Source: DASQDN01 sp035630195
Lineage (GTDB): Bacteria > Acidobacteriota > Terriglobia > Bryobacterales > Bryobacteraceae
DNA length: 6,152 nt
Assembly (NCBI GenBank): GCA_035630195.1
Contig: DASQLD010000597.1
Coordinates: 1-6,152, forward strand
Reading direction: 5' to 3'
Shown here: positions 5,850 through 6,152 of the stretch, one piece after another
Layout: each line of letters begins with the position of its first letter
Position numbering within the stretch: position 1 is the first letter of the stretch
Program-made: the position numbers and the translations under genes
The notes under the pieces: model-generated
What the model saw: the letters and a program-made list of their open reading frames with translations, nothing else
Database searches by the model: none
What the model was told of the DNA's origin: nothing

Positions 5850-6152
5850 CTAGCGCACCTGCGGAAAACCAAGATCGACCTTGCTCGTGCCAGGATCCGG
5901 CCAACGACCAGTGACAATCTTGGCTCGCGTGTAGAACTGAACGCCCTCGGGACCGTACATATGCAGGTCGCCGAACAGCGATTCCTTCCAACCCCCGAAG
6001 CTGTAGTAGGCCATCGGAACCGGGACAGGAACGTTGATGCCGACCATACCTACTTCGACGTCGAATTGGAACTGCCTTGCCGCCCGGCCGTCCCTTGTGA
6101 AGATCGCCGCACCGTTGCCGTACGCATTGTCGTTAATCATCCGAAGACCTTC
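5850..6152 (-). CDS. mmsA: Methylmalonate-semialdehyde dehydrogenase (CoA-acylating), C-terminal 100 residues
   Basis: This enzyme of the aldehyde dehydrogenase superfamily converts methylmalonate semialdehyde to propionyl-CoA (and malonate semialdehyde to acetyl-CoA) with NAD+ and CoA, in valine catabolism or, as IolA, in inositol breakdown. Only about the last fifth of a roughly 490-500 residue protein is here. The catalytic Cys and the cofactor-binding part lie beyond the right edge. Diagnostic stretches are INDNAYGNGAAIFTRDG, VEVGMVGINVPVPVPMAYYS, FGGWKESLFGDLHMYGPEGV and FYTRAKIVTGRWP. The last three distinguish this group from ordinary aldehyde dehydrogenases. The frame is open to the edge. 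The TAG stop at 5850-5852 is followed after one base by the glycosylase start, so the genes are surely co-transcribed. The choice between mmsA and iolA depends on genes outside the window. Confidence 0.95.
   Translation of the reverse strand, partial: EGLRMINDNAYGNGAAIFTRDGRAARQFQFDVEVGMVGINVPVPVPMAYYSFGGWKESLFGDLHMYGPEGVQFYTRAKIVTGRWPDPGTSKVDLGFPQVR
5856..5860 (-). promoter_or_regulatory. Ribosome binding site (AGGTG) for the glycosylase, inside the end of mmsA
   Basis: On the minus strand AGGTG lies seven bases before the TTG at 5846-5848 and within the last codons of mmsA. It picks TTG as the glycosylase start: the protein then begins MSSLQTLQSEITNC, the expected distance ahead of the first cluster cysteines. 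The next ATG, at 5917, would add 23 residues coming from antisense-like reading of mmsA in another frame. Confidence 0.6.

Overview
The window is dense bacterial chromosome, moderately GC-rich by eye, with short gaps and no tRNA, rRNA, CRISPR array, insertion sequence or phage gene. The core genes are housekeeping or catabolic. The gene families and the RND pump's sequence style resemble Acidobacteriota of the Solibacter/Bryobacter type. That placement is an impression, not something a signature in the window proves.

Left part (1-648): the 5' end of fabD (malonyl-CoA:ACP transacylase) lies on the minus strand and runs off the left edge. It is divergent from an RND efflux pump gene across an 89-base gap. 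That gap holds a -10-like TAAAAT just upstream of the fabD ATG. It also holds, in the pump's 5' leader, a strong inverted repeat that can be drawn as two mutually exclusive hairpins, one of which covers the pump's Shine-Dalgarno (SD) sequence.

Middle (649-4295, plus strand): a complete 1029-residue HAE1/AcrB-type RND transporter starts at TTG. No periplasmic adaptor or TolC-like outer-membrane gene is present on either side within the window. Two very small Cys4 zinc-binding proteins of unknown function follow (68 and 75 residues), with a GC-rich hairpin between them.

Right part (4249-6152, minus strand): this is a tightly packed operon, read right to left. It contains the 3' end of mmsA (methylmalonate-semialdehyde dehydrogenase), a family 5 uracil-DNA glycosylase gene broken by an apparent one-base deletion, and an ornithine cyclodeaminase/mu-crystallin-family gene. 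The mmsA stop and the glycosylase TTG start are one base apart. The glycosylase stop and the next ATG overlap as ATGA. The last gene ends 47 bases inside the convergent second zinc-protein gene.

The items most worth following up are the glycosylase frameshift (real or sequencing error), the leader of the RND gene, and the pair of small zinc proteins. I see no clear sign of a wholly new multi-gene system.
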